A DNA stretch of 64,000 bases from Nodosilinea nodulosa PCC 7104 (lineage in GTDB: Bacteria > Cyanobacteriota > Cyanobacteriia > Phormidesmidales > Phormidesmidaceae), in NCBI RefSeq assembly GCF_000309385.1, contig NZ_JH976537.1:3556612-3620611 (forward strand), written 5' to 3'. Within the stretch, counting starts at the first letter, position 1; each line of letters opens with the position of its first letter. Below, piece after piece: positions 36,075 to 45,233 of the stretch. The notes beneath the pieces are model-generated. The model did not search any database, was not told the DNA's origin, and was given only the letters and a program-made list of their open reading frames with translations. Both the position numbers and the translations under genes were made by a program.

Positions 36075-37424
36075 TTAGCCCAAGCCGCAAAGTCGAGCCA
36101 GCGTAGCTGAAAAGCTGGGATAGGAAACCGCCGCTGCCTCTGCCCGCTGAATCTGAACGGGGCCTTTGGTGCGCAGGGCGGCGATCGCCAGGCTCATCGC
36201 CACCCGATGGTCAGTATAGCTATCGACAATCGAACCGCTGAGAGGGGTGCCGCCATGGATGGTCAATCCATCGGAGAGTTCTTCAATGCGGGCACCCAGG
36301 CTGGCGAGCTGGCTGGCCATGACGGCGATGCGATCGCATTCCTTGACCCGCAGCTCAGCGGCATCGGCAATGGTTGTGGTGCCTTCGGCAAATATAGCCG
36401 CCACCGCCAGAATCGGGACTTCGTCGATCATGCGGGGAATCAGATCACCGCTCAGGCTAACGGCCCTGAGGCGGCTGTGGCGCACCCGCAAATCTGCTAC
36501 GGGTTCCCCGGTCACCTCGCGCGGATTCTCTAGGGTGATGTCGGCCTCCATCATTCGCAGCGCATCGAGAATGCCGGTGCGGGTGGGGTTAATGCCCACA
36601 TTCTCGACCACCAGGTCAGAGCCGGGGGTAATTGCCCCGGCCACCAGCCAAAAGGCCGCCGAGCTAATGTCGCCGGGCACCACAACGGTTTGTCCGGTCA
36701 GGGTGGCTGGGCCGCGCACCGTAGCGCTACAGGTATCGGCATCGACAACAATATCGGCACCAAAGGCCCGCAGCATGCGCTCGCTGTGGTCGCGCGACAG
36801 GCTGGGTTCGGTTACCGTAGTGGCACCATCGGTCATTAGCCCGGCCAGCAGAATGCACGACTTGATCTGGGCTGAGGCGACCGGGGAGTGATAGTGGATA
36901 GGCTGGAGCGCCTGCCCCCGCACCGCCAGGGGAGCCAGACGGTTGCCCTGCCGTCCCCAGATCTCGGCCCCCATCTGGGTCAGGGGTTTGATGACGCGGT
37001 CCATGGGGCGCGATCGCAGCGAGCCGTCGCCCGTGACCGCAAAGTAGCGATCGGGGTGGGAGGCCAGTATCCCCAGCATCAGTCGCAGGGTGGTGCCCGA
37101 ATTGCCGGCATTTAGCACATCGGCGGGCTCCTGCAAATTGCCCAGCCCTACCCCCTGCACCCTCACCCACTCGTCCTCCAGGGGTGACAGGGTGACGCCC
37201 ATGGCCTGAAAGCAGGCGGCGGTGCTGCGCGGGTCTTCGCCCAGCAGCAGGCCCTGAATGCGGGTTTCGCCACTGGCGATCGCCCCCAGCATCAGCGCCC
37301 GGTGGGAAATAGACTTGTCCCCCGGCACCCGCACCCGCCCGGTCAGAGTCACCCCATCACTGGGAAACTCCAGGGTCATAGTTTGATGGGGTGCAGCGTC
37401 GGTCAGCTCAATGCGGGCGGTCAT
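36075..37424 (-). CDS. aroA: 3-phosphoshikimate 1-carboxyvinyltransferase (EPSP synthase)
   Basis: This enzyme joins phosphoenolpyruvate to shikimate 3-phosphate in the aromatic amino acid pathway. In the 449-aa protein the signature [15 protein letters not shown] is in the first third and [11 protein letters not shown] is near residue 350. [17 protein letters not shown] follows the N-terminus. The overall length is normal. The start is the ATG at 37424; the gene stands alone, with the hicA remnant 78 bases upstream. Confidence 0.97.
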   Translation of the reverse strand: MTARIELTDAAPHQTMTLEFPSDGVTLTGRVRVPGDKSISHRALMLGAIASGETRIQGLLLGEDPRSTAACFQAMGVTLSPLEDEWVRVQGVGLGNLQEPADVLNAGNSGTTLRLMLGILASHPDRYFAVTGDGSLRSRPMDRVIKPLTQMGAEIWGRQGNRLAPLAVRGQALQPIHYHSPVASAQIKSCILLAGLMTDGATTVTEPSLSRDHSERMLRAFGADIVVDADTCSATVRGPATLTGQTVVVPGDISSAAFWLVAGAITPGSDLVVENVGINPTRTGILDALRMMEADITLENPREVTGEPVADLRVRHSRLRAVSLSGDLIPRMIDEVPILAVAAIFAEGTTTIADAAELRVKECDRIAVMASQLASLGARIEELSDGLTIHGGTPLSGSIVDSYTDHRVAMSLAIAALRTKGPVQIQRAEAAAVSYPSFSATLARLCGLG

Positions 37425-37502
37425 GGCAGCGGTAGTGAAAAGCCGATGCTGATCGTACCCTATTGTGTCCAGGGCTTTTTGATGACGTGAGTGATATTTC
37501 TA

Positions 37503-37738
37503 CTACTGATAGAAATGTGTGAAAAGCTCTGACTCTGGAATGTACCGACACGCATGCCTGTAAATAGCCCGGCAAGTTCCTGTGTCTAACTGTCGGTGGT
37601 TAGTCCTGTGAGAGTTTCCTTGCCCAAACCACTTTCTCTACGCAACTTAATGTGGCTACCCCGTTGACTGTGAACCTGAAAGCCAAAGCGCTCCAGAATA
37701 GTGACGAGCTCTGCCCCTGATAGCCGTTTTGCCCTAAT
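37503..37738 (-). pseudogene. hicA: Degraded hicA toxin gene (frameshift, no normal start)
   Basis: Read on the minus strand, the first frame gives KRLSGAELVTILERFGFQVH followed by SQRGSHIKLRRESGLGKETLT, a clear HicA toxin pattern with the catalytic histidine in GSH. It then runs into TAG at 37586-37588. The continuation LDTGTCRAIYRHACRYIPE is in another frame, so about one base has been lost near 37605. No ATG, GTG or TTG start is in frame (ATT at 37736-37738 at best; a stop lies just upstream). The intact hicB is 100 bases upstream on the same strand. Confidence 0.8.
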
Positions 37739-37838
37739 GGTTCGCCAAGCTTAAATTTGGGGATCATCGTTTCCTGAAAGCTCTATAAATCAAGCCTTTC
37801 AGGAATCACCTATTCCAATTCTTAATGCTGGCACTGCA

Positions 37839-38078
37839 CTAGGCATAGATCGGCTGCAACTCAAAAGTGACCAGAATGTGGGGATGAGACACTAAGCCAA
37901 ACTCTGCGGGATCTTCCCCTTCTAAATGTAGAGAAACAGCTTCCTGGAGGTTATCGACAACCTCGCCCAGCGTTTCTCCTTGGGTGACTACAGAGATTTC
38001 CAAACACTCTGCAATGTAACCACTTTGTTCTCCGGGGCGAATAAACGATTTAATCGTTTGTTGAAGCTGCATCGTCAT
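37839..38078 (-). CDS. hicB: HicB-family antitoxin
   Basis: A 79-aa protein with the HicB partial-RNase-H-like fold: GYIAECLEISVVTQGETLGEVVDNLQEAVSLHLE. Such antitoxins block HicA mRNA interferase and repress their own promoter. The downstream hicA is broken, so this is an orphan antitoxin. The ATG at 38078 is chosen, with AAGAGA just upstream; an in-frame TTG at 38087 and an ATG at 38072 are alternatives. There is no C-terminal DNA-binding domain visible, so it is the short form. Confidence 0.82.
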   Translation of the reverse strand: MTMQLQQTIKSFIRPGEQSGYIAECLEISVVTQGETLGEVVDNLQEAVSLHLEGEDPAEFGLVSHPHILVTFELQPIYA

Positions 38079-38120
38079 TCTCTTCAAGAAAATAATTTCG
38101 ACGGCCTACTTATCTAACAC

Positions 38121-39203
38121 TCACGACGCCACCATTGATGTTTTAGGCCGGGCAAAGATCATGCGCCCGGCGGAGGTTTGCAGCGAACCCGTTACCACTA
38201 CTTCTAGTTCTTCGCCAATGTAGTCGCGGCCCTCTTCGACCACCACCATGGTGCCGTCGTTGAGGTAGCCCACGCCCTGGGAGGGTTCTTTGCCTTCCTT
38301 AAGAATTTTCAGGTCGATGTCGTCGCCGGGCAGGTAGGCGGGGCGAATGGCCTGGGCCAGGTCGTTGATGTTTAGCACCTCAACGTCTTGGAAGCTGGCG
38401 ACTTTGTTGAGGTTGTAGTCGTTGGTGAGCAGCATGGCGTTGAGTTCCTGGGCCAGCTTCACCAGCTTTGCATCCACCGTGGGAATGTCGTCGTAGTCGA
38501 CGGAGTTGATCAGCAGCCGATTGGGATAGGCTTCACGAATGCGATTGAGCACATCTAGACCCCGACGACCGCGATCGCGCTTTTGGTCATTCGACGCATC
38601 GGCCACCTGCTGGAGCTCTTGCAGCACAAACTGGGGCACCAGCAGCTGACCCTCCAGAAACCCCGTAGCCATCAGCCCTTCTATGCGGCCATCAATGATG
38701 CAGCTGGTGTCGAGCACCTTGGTTTTGCTGGGCTTGAGGGTGCCCTCGGCGACCAGGGTTGACTCCAGCGTGCTGGGGCTGATCAGGCGCAGCAGCGATC
38801 GCCCGTGGGTATCGGCCAGATTCATGCCCGACACCGCAAACAGCACGCTGCCCAACACCGCCGTCATCGGCTTAATAAAGCCAAATTCTGCCGGAATCGG
38901 CAGCAGGAACAGCGGGGCCAGCATCAGGTTGGCGATCAGCAGACCCAGGACCAGGCCCACGGCGCGGGTGAGAATGCGATCGGGGGGGAGTTCTTTGACC
39001 TGGCGCTCCAGGCGGCGGTAGCTGGTCTGGGTGACCAAGCCTAAGCCAGTGCCAATCAGCCCGCCAAACACCGCCGTGACCGACCCCAGCGCCTCAATAT
39101 TCGTGACCTGCTGCAAAATCGGTTCGGGCAGCAGGTCAATGCTATAGAACCCGATGCCCGCCCCAGCAAAGATGAATGAAAATACGATGAGTGCGTCTAG
39201 CAT
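38121..39203 (-). CDS. PIN-TRAM domain membrane protein (YacL-like)
   Basis: A 360-aa protein with four N-terminal hydrophobic helices (about residues 1-130). A PIN nuclease domain follows, with acidic residues in KVLDTSCIIDGRI, LQELQQVAD, RGRRGLDVLNRI and LTNDYNLNKVA. A TRAM RNA-binding domain (EELEVVVTGSLQ) lies at the end. YacL-type proteins are near universal in cyanobacteria and Gram-positives. RNA cleavage at the membrane is plausible, but the target is unknown. It is immediately upstream of hicB, 42 bases apart on the same strand. Confidence 0.92.
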   Translation of the reverse strand: MLDALIVFSFIFAGAGIGFYSIDLLPEPILQQVTNIEALGSVTAVFGGLIGTGLGLVTQTSYRRLERQVKELPPDRILTRAVGLVLGLLIANLMLAPLFLLPIPAEFGFIKPMTAVLGSVLFAVSGMNLADTHGRSLLRLISPSTLESTLVAEGTLKPSKTKVLDTSCIIDGRIEGLMATGFLEGQLLVPQFVLQELQQVADASNDQKRDRGRRGLDVLNRIREAYPNRLLINSVDYDDIPTVDAKLVKLAQELNAMLLTNDYNLNKVASFQDVEVLNINDLAQAIRPAYLPGDDIDLKILKEGKEPSQGVGYLNDGTMVVVEEGRDYIGEELEVVVTGSLQTSAGRMIFARPKTSMVAS

Positions 39204-39392
39204 GGTGATCTGCGGTTCGGGCCTTGATTTTGCAGCGGCTAGAGGCTAAGCCCTTAGCCCCTTTTAGTGTACTCCGCCAGCTTAAAAGCAGCTGGGGAAG
39301 CCAATCTGGCAAAAGTATACCGCTAATGCCCGTCCTCCTAACCGTTCCACGGGCTCTGCAATAATGGTGGGGTTACTGCACTTGCGTTCTCC

Positions 39393-40532
39393 ATGTCTTT
39401 GCCCTTTTTGCGATCGGCGGTGGTCCAGCTGGCGGCCTATGCCCCCCATATTGAGTCCGCAGAGGATCCATCCCCCGCTCAGCTGGCCCTAAGTTTGGAT
39501 AGGCTTGACACCAACGAGTGCCCCTACGACCTGCCTGAGGCCCTGAAAGAGAAGCTGGCCTGGCTGCTGCACCACGACATTGCCGCTAACCGCTACCCCG
39601 ACGGCGGCCATGGGGCACTAAAGGCTGCGATCGCCCAGTACGTAACCGAGACTGCCTCCGCTGAAGCCAGCTTCAGCGCTGCCCACATCTCCGTCGGCAA
39701 TGGCTCTGACGAGCTGATTCGCTCACTGCTGATTGCCACCTGCATCGGCGGCGAAGGCGCGGTACTGGTGGCCGATCCCACCTTCTCGATGTACGGCATT
39801 CTGGCCCGCACCCTGGGCATTCCCGTGGTGGCGGTGGGCCGCAGCGAAGACACCTTCGAGGTGGATCTGGCGGCGGCCCAGCAGGCGATCGATCGCCCCC
39901 AGGGTCTGCCAGTGCGAGTGGTGTTTATGGTGCACCCCAACTCCCCCACCGGCAACGCCCTCACTGCCGCCGAGATCGCCTGGCTGGAGCAGTTACCCCC
40001 CGAAATTCTGGTGGTCGTGGACGAAGCCTATTTTGAGTTCAGCCAGCAAACTACCGTGGATGCTGTACTTAAGCGCCCCAACTGGGTGGTGATGCGAACC
40101 TTTTCTAAAGCATTTCGGCTGGCGGCCTACCGGGTGGGCTACGCCGTCGCCAATCCAGGCCTGACCCAGGCCCTGGAGAAGGTGCGCCTGCCCTACAACC
40201 TGCCCAGCCTTACCCAGGCGGCGGCGCAGCTGGCGCTGGCCCACCGTCAGGAGTTGCTGGCGGTGGTGCCCGAAATTCAACAGCAGCGGCGGGAACTGGC
40301 GGCGGCGATCGCCCGCCATACGCCCCTGCGCCTTTGGCCCAGCGCCGCCAACTTTCTCTACGGACGGCCCCCCACTCCGCCGGGTCAGCCGTTGAAGGCA
40401 GAGCTAGAGCGCTGGTTCAACCATCTGCGGGCACAGGGAACGCTGGTGCGCCACACGGGCGGCGGCTTGAGAATCACCGTGGGCACCCCGGCGGAAAATC
40501 AGCGCACCCTGGCCCACCTCCAGCAGGTTTAA
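39393..40532 (+). CDS. hisC: Histidinol-phosphate aminotransferase
   Basis: A class I/II PLP-dependent aminotransferase, 379 aa, making histidinol phosphate in histidine synthesis. It has [18 protein letters not shown] at the start, the HPNSPTGN active-site loop, VVDEAYFEF, and the PLP lysine in [15 protein letters not shown]. Some cyanobacterial HisC homologues also act on aromatic or imidazole substrates. It is monocistronic by appearance, convergent with the hypothetical gene at 40593. Confidence 0.93.
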   Translation: MSLPFLRSAVVQLAAYAPHIESAEDPSPAQLALSLDRLDTNECPYDLPEALKEKLAWLLHHDIAANRYPDGGHGALKAAIAQYVTETASAEASFSAAHISVGNGSDELIRSLLIATCIGGEGAVLVADPTFSMYGILARTLGIPVVAVGRSEDTFEVDLAAAQQAIDRPQGLPVRVVFMVHPNSPTGNALTAAEIAWLEQLPPEILVVVDEAYFEFSQQTTVDAVLKRPNWVVMRTFSKAFRLAAYRVGYAVANPGLTQALEKVRLPYNLPSLTQAAAQLALAHRQELLAVVPEIQQQRRELAAAIARHTPLRLWPSAANFLYGRPPTPPGQPLKAELERWFNHLRAQGTLVRHTGGGLRITVGTPAENQRTLAHLQQV

Positions 40533-40592
40533 GAGGGAGCCACCCGAGGGCTGAGCCTGCGGGTGTCGCCCGGCAGCTGAGCGCAGTCGAAG

Positions 40593-41171
40593 CTACACCA
40601 AAGCCCTGGCCCGCCGTACGGTGTAGGGCAGCACTCCCACCAGGAGGGCAAAGGCTTCATCGGGGACTTGATCGACCATATTCTGGTCAAAATAGCTCTT
40701 AAACTGCTCCAGAATGAGCTGGGCGCGATCGATGGGTACGGGCTTGTCGGTAAAGTTTTGGGTCAGCCGCACCCACTGCAGGCGAATTTTGAGCGCTTTT
40801 TGCTGAGCTCCAGCGGAGTCGGGAGAAATGAGCGACAGACTGCCCAGGGGAATGACCGAGCGGCAGTCGGCGTCAAGACCGCCGCCAACGGCAGCCCCAG
40901 GACCGGCAAACTCGGTGTAGAACTCTTTGTGGATAATCAGCCCGTTACGGCGGCGGCTGTTGACCACCCAGAGTTCACCGCCTCGAATCCTGGCCAGAAT
41001 GTCATCATCCTCTGACAGCAGCAGGTTAGATTCAAAAAACGGGTTGGACAGGCGGCTTACTGAATTCACAATGGGGGGCCGGGCGGGCTTGGATGCGTCA
41101 AACAGACCAGGGGAACGTAGGGAGTTTCCCGATCCTGGCCCTGAACTATTCGGCTCAAAATTAGAGATCAT
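40593..41171 (-). CDS. Conserved hypothetical protein
   Basis: A 192-aa soluble protein from the ATG at 41171 (a GTG at 41180 is the other option). The first 35 residues look disordered and serine/proline-rich. The rest is a mixed alpha/beta domain (ILARIRGGELWVVNSRRRNG, then a long helical C-terminus with LILEQFKSYFDQNMVDQVPD). It has cyanobacterial character but I do not recognise a family with a function. No signal peptide or membrane helix is visible. Confidence 0.65.
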   Translation of the reverse strand: MISNFEPNSSGPGSGNSLRSPGLFDASKPARPPIVNSVSRLSNPFFESNLLLSEDDDILARIRGGELWVVNSRRRNGLIIHKEFYTEFAGPGAAVGGGLDADCRSVIPLGSLSLISPDSAGAQQKALKIRLQWVRLTQNFTDKPVPIDRAQLILEQFKSYFDQNMVDQVPDEAFALLVGVLPYTVRRARALV

Positions 41172-41390
41172 CCCCGCCACATCATAGCGACAACGGCTTA
41201 GTTAGCCCCGACCTGCACTAACTCCCCAGGCTATGGACCACCTGATGGATCACAGAGCCTTCAGGTACTTATTCTAGAGTAAACGCCGAGTCGCCCCTCG
41301 CAGAAGTATTTAGCTGTGCTGAAGGAGGGATAAATTTCTACCGCTATAGTTTGAGGTTTGTGTGAAGTCACCCGGTTCGTGCCGGACTAG

Positions 41391-41513
41391 GGGCTGTCAT
41401 CAATTAATCGCCAATAGTCTAAGAATCAGCGGTTACAGTCCCTAGCCTGTTTTTTGGGTCGGGCGTGGCAATGCCTATGGGATAAGGATCGTAGCCAGAA
41501 TTGATGACACGCC
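41391..41513. mobile_element. IS5-type miniature element (MITE) with CTAG duplication
   Basis: A 123-bp element with 15-bp imperfect terminal inverted repeats (GGGCTGTCATCAATT / GGCGTGTCATCAATT, 13 of 15 matching). It is flanked by CTAG on both sides (41387-41390 and 41514-41517), the target duplication known for the IS5 subgroup. It carries no gene. Its right CTAG supplies the TAG stop of the GNAT gene. Confidence 0.8.
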
Positions 41514-42104
41514 CTAGGGCCAGGGGGCGGGCGGCGTGAGGGGCTTGTGCAGCAGCAGCCGACGGGCCTGTAGCCCGATCCAGGAGGCTGGGGTATCTTC
41601 GGTCTGACATACTTTGAATCCAGCTTTGCGGTAGAGCGCCTGGGCGGCCACATTATCTTCCATGACGTGGAGGCGCAGCTCGTAGATGTGCCACTGGCGC
41701 GCCAGTTGCTCACAGGACTGTAGCAGCGCAGTGGCTATGCCCTGCCGCCGAAAACCCTCTGCTACGGCTAAGTTGGAAACGTACACGTGGCGATCGCCCT
41801 GCCAGGGCCAGGGCTGGCGAAGAGAGGCTTCTACGGTGCCCGCGATCGCGGGGCGCTCGGTCGGGGGCACCGCCATCAGGCAGGCATACCGGGGAGACTG
41901 AGCCTTGAGCCGCTGCTTCAGATCTTCCTGGATGCCAAAACGGATAAAGGGATATACCCAGTATCGCCAGCCTGAACAGTCGTAAAAGCTGTTGGTGAGG
42001 ACATCGGTTAAGCGCTCGATGTCCTGGAGCTGGGCGGAGCGAATCAGCGGTTGGGCGGCGGCCATGGTTGGCAAAGGCGATGAATCGGAGTCGATTTGTA
42101 CCAT
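41514..42104 (-). CDS. GNAT-family N-acetyltransferase
   Basis: A 196-aa acetyltransferase from the ATG at 42104. The acetyl-CoA binding signature is seen as VSNLAVAEGFRRQGIATALL (motif A, RRQGIA) followed by LHVMEDNVAAQALYRKAGFKV. The substrate cannot be deduced. The last residues (...TPPAPWP) are followed by TAG formed by the CTAG duplication of an adjacent miniature element, so the native C-terminus may have been longer. A longer in-frame start at 42167 is possible. Confidence 0.87.
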   Translation of the reverse strand: MVQIDSDSSPLPTMAAAQPLIRSAQLQDIERLTDVLTNSFYDCSGWRYWVYPFIRFGIQEDLKQRLKAQSPRYACLMAVPPTERPAIAGTVEASLRQPWPWQGDRHVYVSNLAVAEGFRRQGIATALLQSCEQLARQWHIYELRLHVMEDNVAAQALYRKAGFKVCQTEDTPASWIGLQARRLLLHKPLTPPAPWP

Positions 42105-42296
42105 AGGTTCCAGCAGCCCCCGCAAAATAATACACGGCGTTGGCGTCCGCGCAGCCCGTTGGCGCATTCAGCCCGGACGTGATGACAATCGCCTGTGCAG
42201 TCAATATACCCCCCTGTCACCAGTCAGCGAGTAGGATCGAAAAGTTGGTTTGGCCCCACCCCCCTACGCCATCACTCCCCCAGCCACCTCCCAACT

Positions 42297-43256
42297 ATGG
42301 CTACCTCCCCTTTCCTGATCACCTTTGCCCACCACCGCGACCCAAGACTTCTGTGGCCCGCAGCGGCGGCGGCATCGGTTGTCGTTCACGGGGTGGCCCT
42401 GGTCATGGTGCGGACCCTGGCGATTCAAACGCCGAACCTGCCGGAGGGAGAAATGGCTCCCCTGCCTATTCAGATGGTGACCCTTCCCCCCGACCTGCCG
42501 GCCCCCGGTGAGCAAAATACCAGCGTGGCGGCCCCGCCCAGCGATCTGGCGGCGGAAGATGGAGCCGCGATCGCCGAGTCGCCGACCCCTGTGACCGCCC
42601 AAACCCCGCCTGACTCCGTAGCGCCTGACAGTCCTGCCCCCATCAGCCCGCCCCTGGAACCATTCACGGCCCCGGCTCCGCCTCCTGTGGTGAATAGTCC
42701 GCCAGTGGTGCCAGTACCAGCACCGCAGCCAAAGCCAGTGGCCCCCCTGCCTCCGACCGTGGCCCCGGCTCCGCCCCGCCCCGCCGCCCCTGCCGCCCCT
42801 GCTCCCGCCGTTGAAGCTCCACCCTCGCCTGCGGTAGCGCCAGCGCCAGCACCGCCGCCTGCGGCCTCCGCTCCCGAGGGGGCAGGGGGAGCGGGGGGGC
42901 AGGTGGTCCCCGTGGGCATTCGCCTGAACCCCAGCGGCAGGGATATTCCTGAAACGGCACCTCAACTGCTGGGCGCCACGGCTATTGATGTGCAGCCCCT
43001 GGCCTCGGGCTGCGGCTTTGCCAACCTGGATGCCCTGCTGACGGGGATGGTGGCGACTTCGGTGCAGCTACAGATTCGCGTGGAGCCCAGCGGCGAAATT
43101 TCCCAGGTCAGGTCGTTGCAGGGCACCGGCAGCGGTGCGGTGGACGATTTGGTCAGCTGCGTGGTCAGGCAGCGGCTGCGGCTACAGCCTGCCACCTCGG
43201 CGGGGGTTCCCCAGCTGACCGACGCATTTATTCTGGATGCCCGGATTCAGTTTTGA
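42297..43256 (+). CDS. TonB-like proline-rich envelope protein
   Basis: A 319-aa protein from the ATG at 42297: one N-terminal membrane helix (LLWPAAAAASVVVHGVALVMV), a long Pro/Ala-rich linker of about 150 residues and a small C-terminal domain (VQLQIRVEPSGEISQVRSLQ, ending RLRLQPA) of TonB type. TonB links the inner membrane proton force to outer membrane transport. No exbB, exbD or receptor gene is nearby. A longer in-frame start at 42195 exists. Confidence 0.78.
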   Translation: MATSPFLITFAHHRDPRLLWPAAAAASVVVHGVALVMVRTLAIQTPNLPEGEMAPLPIQMVTLPPDLPAPGEQNTSVAAPPSDLAAEDGAAIAESPTPVTAQTPPDSVAPDSPAPISPPLEPFTAPAPPPVVNSPPVVPVPAPQPKPVAPLPPTVAPAPPRPAAPAAPAPAVEAPPSPAVAPAPAPPPAASAPEGAGGAGGQVVPVGIRLNPSGRDIPETAPQLLGATAIDVQPLASGCGFANLDALLTGMVATSVQLQIRVEPSGEISQVRSLQGTGSGAVDDLVSCVVRQRLRLQPATSAGVPQLTDAFILDARIQF

Positions 43257-43282
43257 GCCATGGGGCTTGAGGCCTCAGGGTT

Positions 43283-44032
43283 TCAAGCCTCGGATTTGAG
43301 CCAGTGGTCGCAGTCGTTAAAGCGTTTGATTTGCCACAGCTCGGTGTTGAGGCGGTTGGGGCCGGTCTGGGGCCAGCGATCGCGGTCGAGCCAAAACTCA
43401 AACCGGGCGGAGTTGGCCATCGGCAAACCCCAGGCGCGATCGCAGCCCAGCAGCCCAGCGATCATCTGCTGCAACATCCAGTGGTGGCTGATGACGAGCA
43501 CGCGATCGCCATTGCCGTGCCGATCGAGCAGATGGTTGACGGCGGCGCGCGCCCTGGCCTGCCCCTGCTCTAGGGTTTCGGCCCCAGGGATGGGCTGCCA
43601 GTCGAGGCTGGTTTCTAGCTGCTCGCAGAGGTCGGGGTGGCGATCGCGGGCCTCCGCCCAGGTGAGGCCCGTAAAAATACCCGCATCGTATTCTTTGAGA
43701 TCGTCGCGCAGGGTCACCGCCACGGTCCGCCCGCCGATCGCCACAGTGGGGCCAGGCGCAGGGGCCCCATCGGGCAGTTCCGCCAGCGGCTCGGGGCAGG
43801 CCGGGTCGGCCAGTCCCCTGAGCAGCCAGGCCAGGGTGGCCGTGGCGCGCCTCAGCGGACTGCAATAGATGTGGGTGGGGTACCAGTCTGCCGCCGCCAA
43901 ATGCCGCCCCAGCCGCAGCGACTGCCGCGCCCCCAGGGGAGTCAGCCCGGTAGAGCTAACGCCCTCCATGCGGCCTTCGCCATTGCCCACCGACTGACCG
44001 TGGCGCACCAGAAGCAATTTGAGCACGGCCAT
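43283..44032 (-). CDS. Histidine phosphatase family (phosphoglycerate mutase-like) protein
   Basis: A 249-aa protein with the catalytic RHGQS at residues 10-14 (H11 is the phosphorylated residue) and a second His in a ISHHWMLQQM context. Substrate guess ranges from sugar phosphates to cobalamin precursors; the sequence does not settle it. The ATG at 44032 fits the family start (VLKLLLVRHGQS). A longer reading to 44095 is unlikely. It converges on the TonB-like gene with a 26-base gap. Confidence 0.88.
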   Translation of the reverse strand: MAVLKLLLVRHGQSVGNGEGRMEGVSSTGLTPLGARQSLRLGRHLAAADWYPTHIYCSPLRRATATLAWLLRGLADPACPEPLAELPDGAPAPGPTVAIGGRTVAVTLRDDLKEYDAGIFTGLTWAEARDRHPDLCEQLETSLDWQPIPGAETLEQGQARARAAVNHLLDRHGNGDRVLVISHHWMLQQMIAGLLGCDRAWGLPMANSARFEFWLDRDRWPQTGPNRLNTELWQIKRFNDCDHWLKSEA

Positions 44033-44201
44033 AGGCCCTCGGCTGAAGCGATCGCTGGGTTGATTGTAGGCGTCAGCGGCACGGCGGGCATACATTGCGC
44101 GGGCGGGGGCGGGCCAGTTGAGGGGCCAGTCAATGGCAAAACTGTCTGCCGCGCGGGCCAGGGCCAGCGAAACATGCCAGAATGCGTAGGCAAATTCTCG
44201 C

Positions 44202-44305
44202 TATAGCTGTAGCCAGTCTGGTTAAGACAAGTCTCCTATGAACGCTCAAACGCTCAAACGTTCACAGGGTTTCTGGATGCCCTAACCAACGTGACGATGG
44301 CTATA
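44202..44305 (+). repeat. 104-bp palindromic miniature element, copy 3
   Basis: The same length and end structure (TATAGC ... GCTATA) as the copies at 403 and 28548, with arms GTCTGGTTAAGACA and GCCCTAACCAACG. The centre has drifted (GAACGCTCAAACGCTCAAAC), so the palindrome is weaker. It ends 27 bases before the chosen CDF start. The ATG and GTG at 44297 and 44291 inside its right end are in frame with that gene. Confidence 0.82.
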
Positions 44306-44332
44306 TCCTCTGTCCCCGGCCCTCTGTCGCCC

Positions 44333-45100
44333 ATGCCACCGACCGTTCACCCTGTCCAACCTCTGCCCTGCCCCTGTAGCCTAGATGCCGTCGATCGCCA
44401 GCGGCTGGGGCTATTCCTCGTCCTGGTGCTGGGGTTTGCCGGGGTGGAGCTGCTGGTGGGCAGCCAGAGCCACAGCCTGGCCCTACAGTCTGACGCCGGG
44501 CATATGCTGGTCGATGGCAGCGCGATCGCCCTGGCACTGTCCGCCAGCTGGCTAACGCGGTTAACCTCGGCTCGCTCCCGAGCGGGGCAGCCTTCTCCGG
44601 AGGCGATCGCGGCCCTGATCAACGGCCTCGGGCTGCTGGCCATGGCGGGGCTGATCTGCCTAGAAGCCTGGCAGCACTTGAATGCGCCTACTACGGCCCT
44701 GGCCAGCGGACCGATGGTCAGCACGGCTCTGGTAGGGTTAGGCATCAACGGGTTTGGAGTTTGGCTCCTGCACAGCCGGGGCAATATCTCGCTGAACCGC
44801 CAGGGAGCTTTTTTGCACGTGGCCGCCGACCTGGCCAGCTCGATTGGCGTGATTGTGGGAGCACTTTGTATGGCCTTGTTTCACTGGGTCTGGGTCGATG
44901 GAGCGATGAGTTTGGCGATCGCGCTCCTGATCGCCAGCAGCGTCCTGCCCCTGATCTACCAGAGCTGGCGGCAAATTACCTGCCCCATTCCGGCCTCCTC
45001 CCCTCCCCCCGACCTCGCCAGCGCGGGCTGGCTAGAAACCGGGCGCACCGATTTGAGCCTCCTGGTCGGAGCGCCCCGCCATCAATCGCCCCCCGATTGA
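44333..45100 (+). CDS. Cation diffusion facilitator (CDF) family, short form
   Basis: A 255-aa integral membrane protein with six hydrophobic helices and the CDF metal site seen as SDAGHMLVD in helix 2 (H57, D61) and HVAAD in helix 5, like ZitB-type zinc exporters. The cytoplasmic C-terminal domain is only about 30 residues instead of the usual 70-90, so the regulatory metal-binding part is missing or lost. The start is uncertain: the ATG at 44333 is chosen; ATG 44297 and GTG 44291 inside the palindromic element are in frame. Confidence 0.85.
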   Translation: MPPTVHPVQPLPCPCSLDAVDRQRLGLFLVLVLGFAGVELLVGSQSHSLALQSDAGHMLVDGSAIALALSASWLTRLTSARSRAGQPSPEAIAALINGLGLLAMAGLICLEAWQHLNAPTTALASGPMVSTALVGLGINGFGVWLLHSRGNISLNRQGAFLHVAADLASSIGVIVGALCMALFHWVWVDGAMSLAIALLIASSVLPLIYQSWRQITCPIPASSPPPDLASAGWLETGRTDLSLLVGAPRHQSPPD

Positions 45101-45233
45101 CAACCGGCGGGTAACAAACCTGGAGGATTGGGCCACAAAACTGCACCATATCGCCCATTCGATTCTAATATTCATAGCTAGGTGGCCATCTCTGCATGGG
45201 CCAGCACTGCACTGTGTCTACGGGAGTCAAACC

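Noticed and set aside
41172..41390. Possible RNA gene before the IS5-type element
   Set aside because: No tRNA-like fold or conserved RNA pattern was seen.
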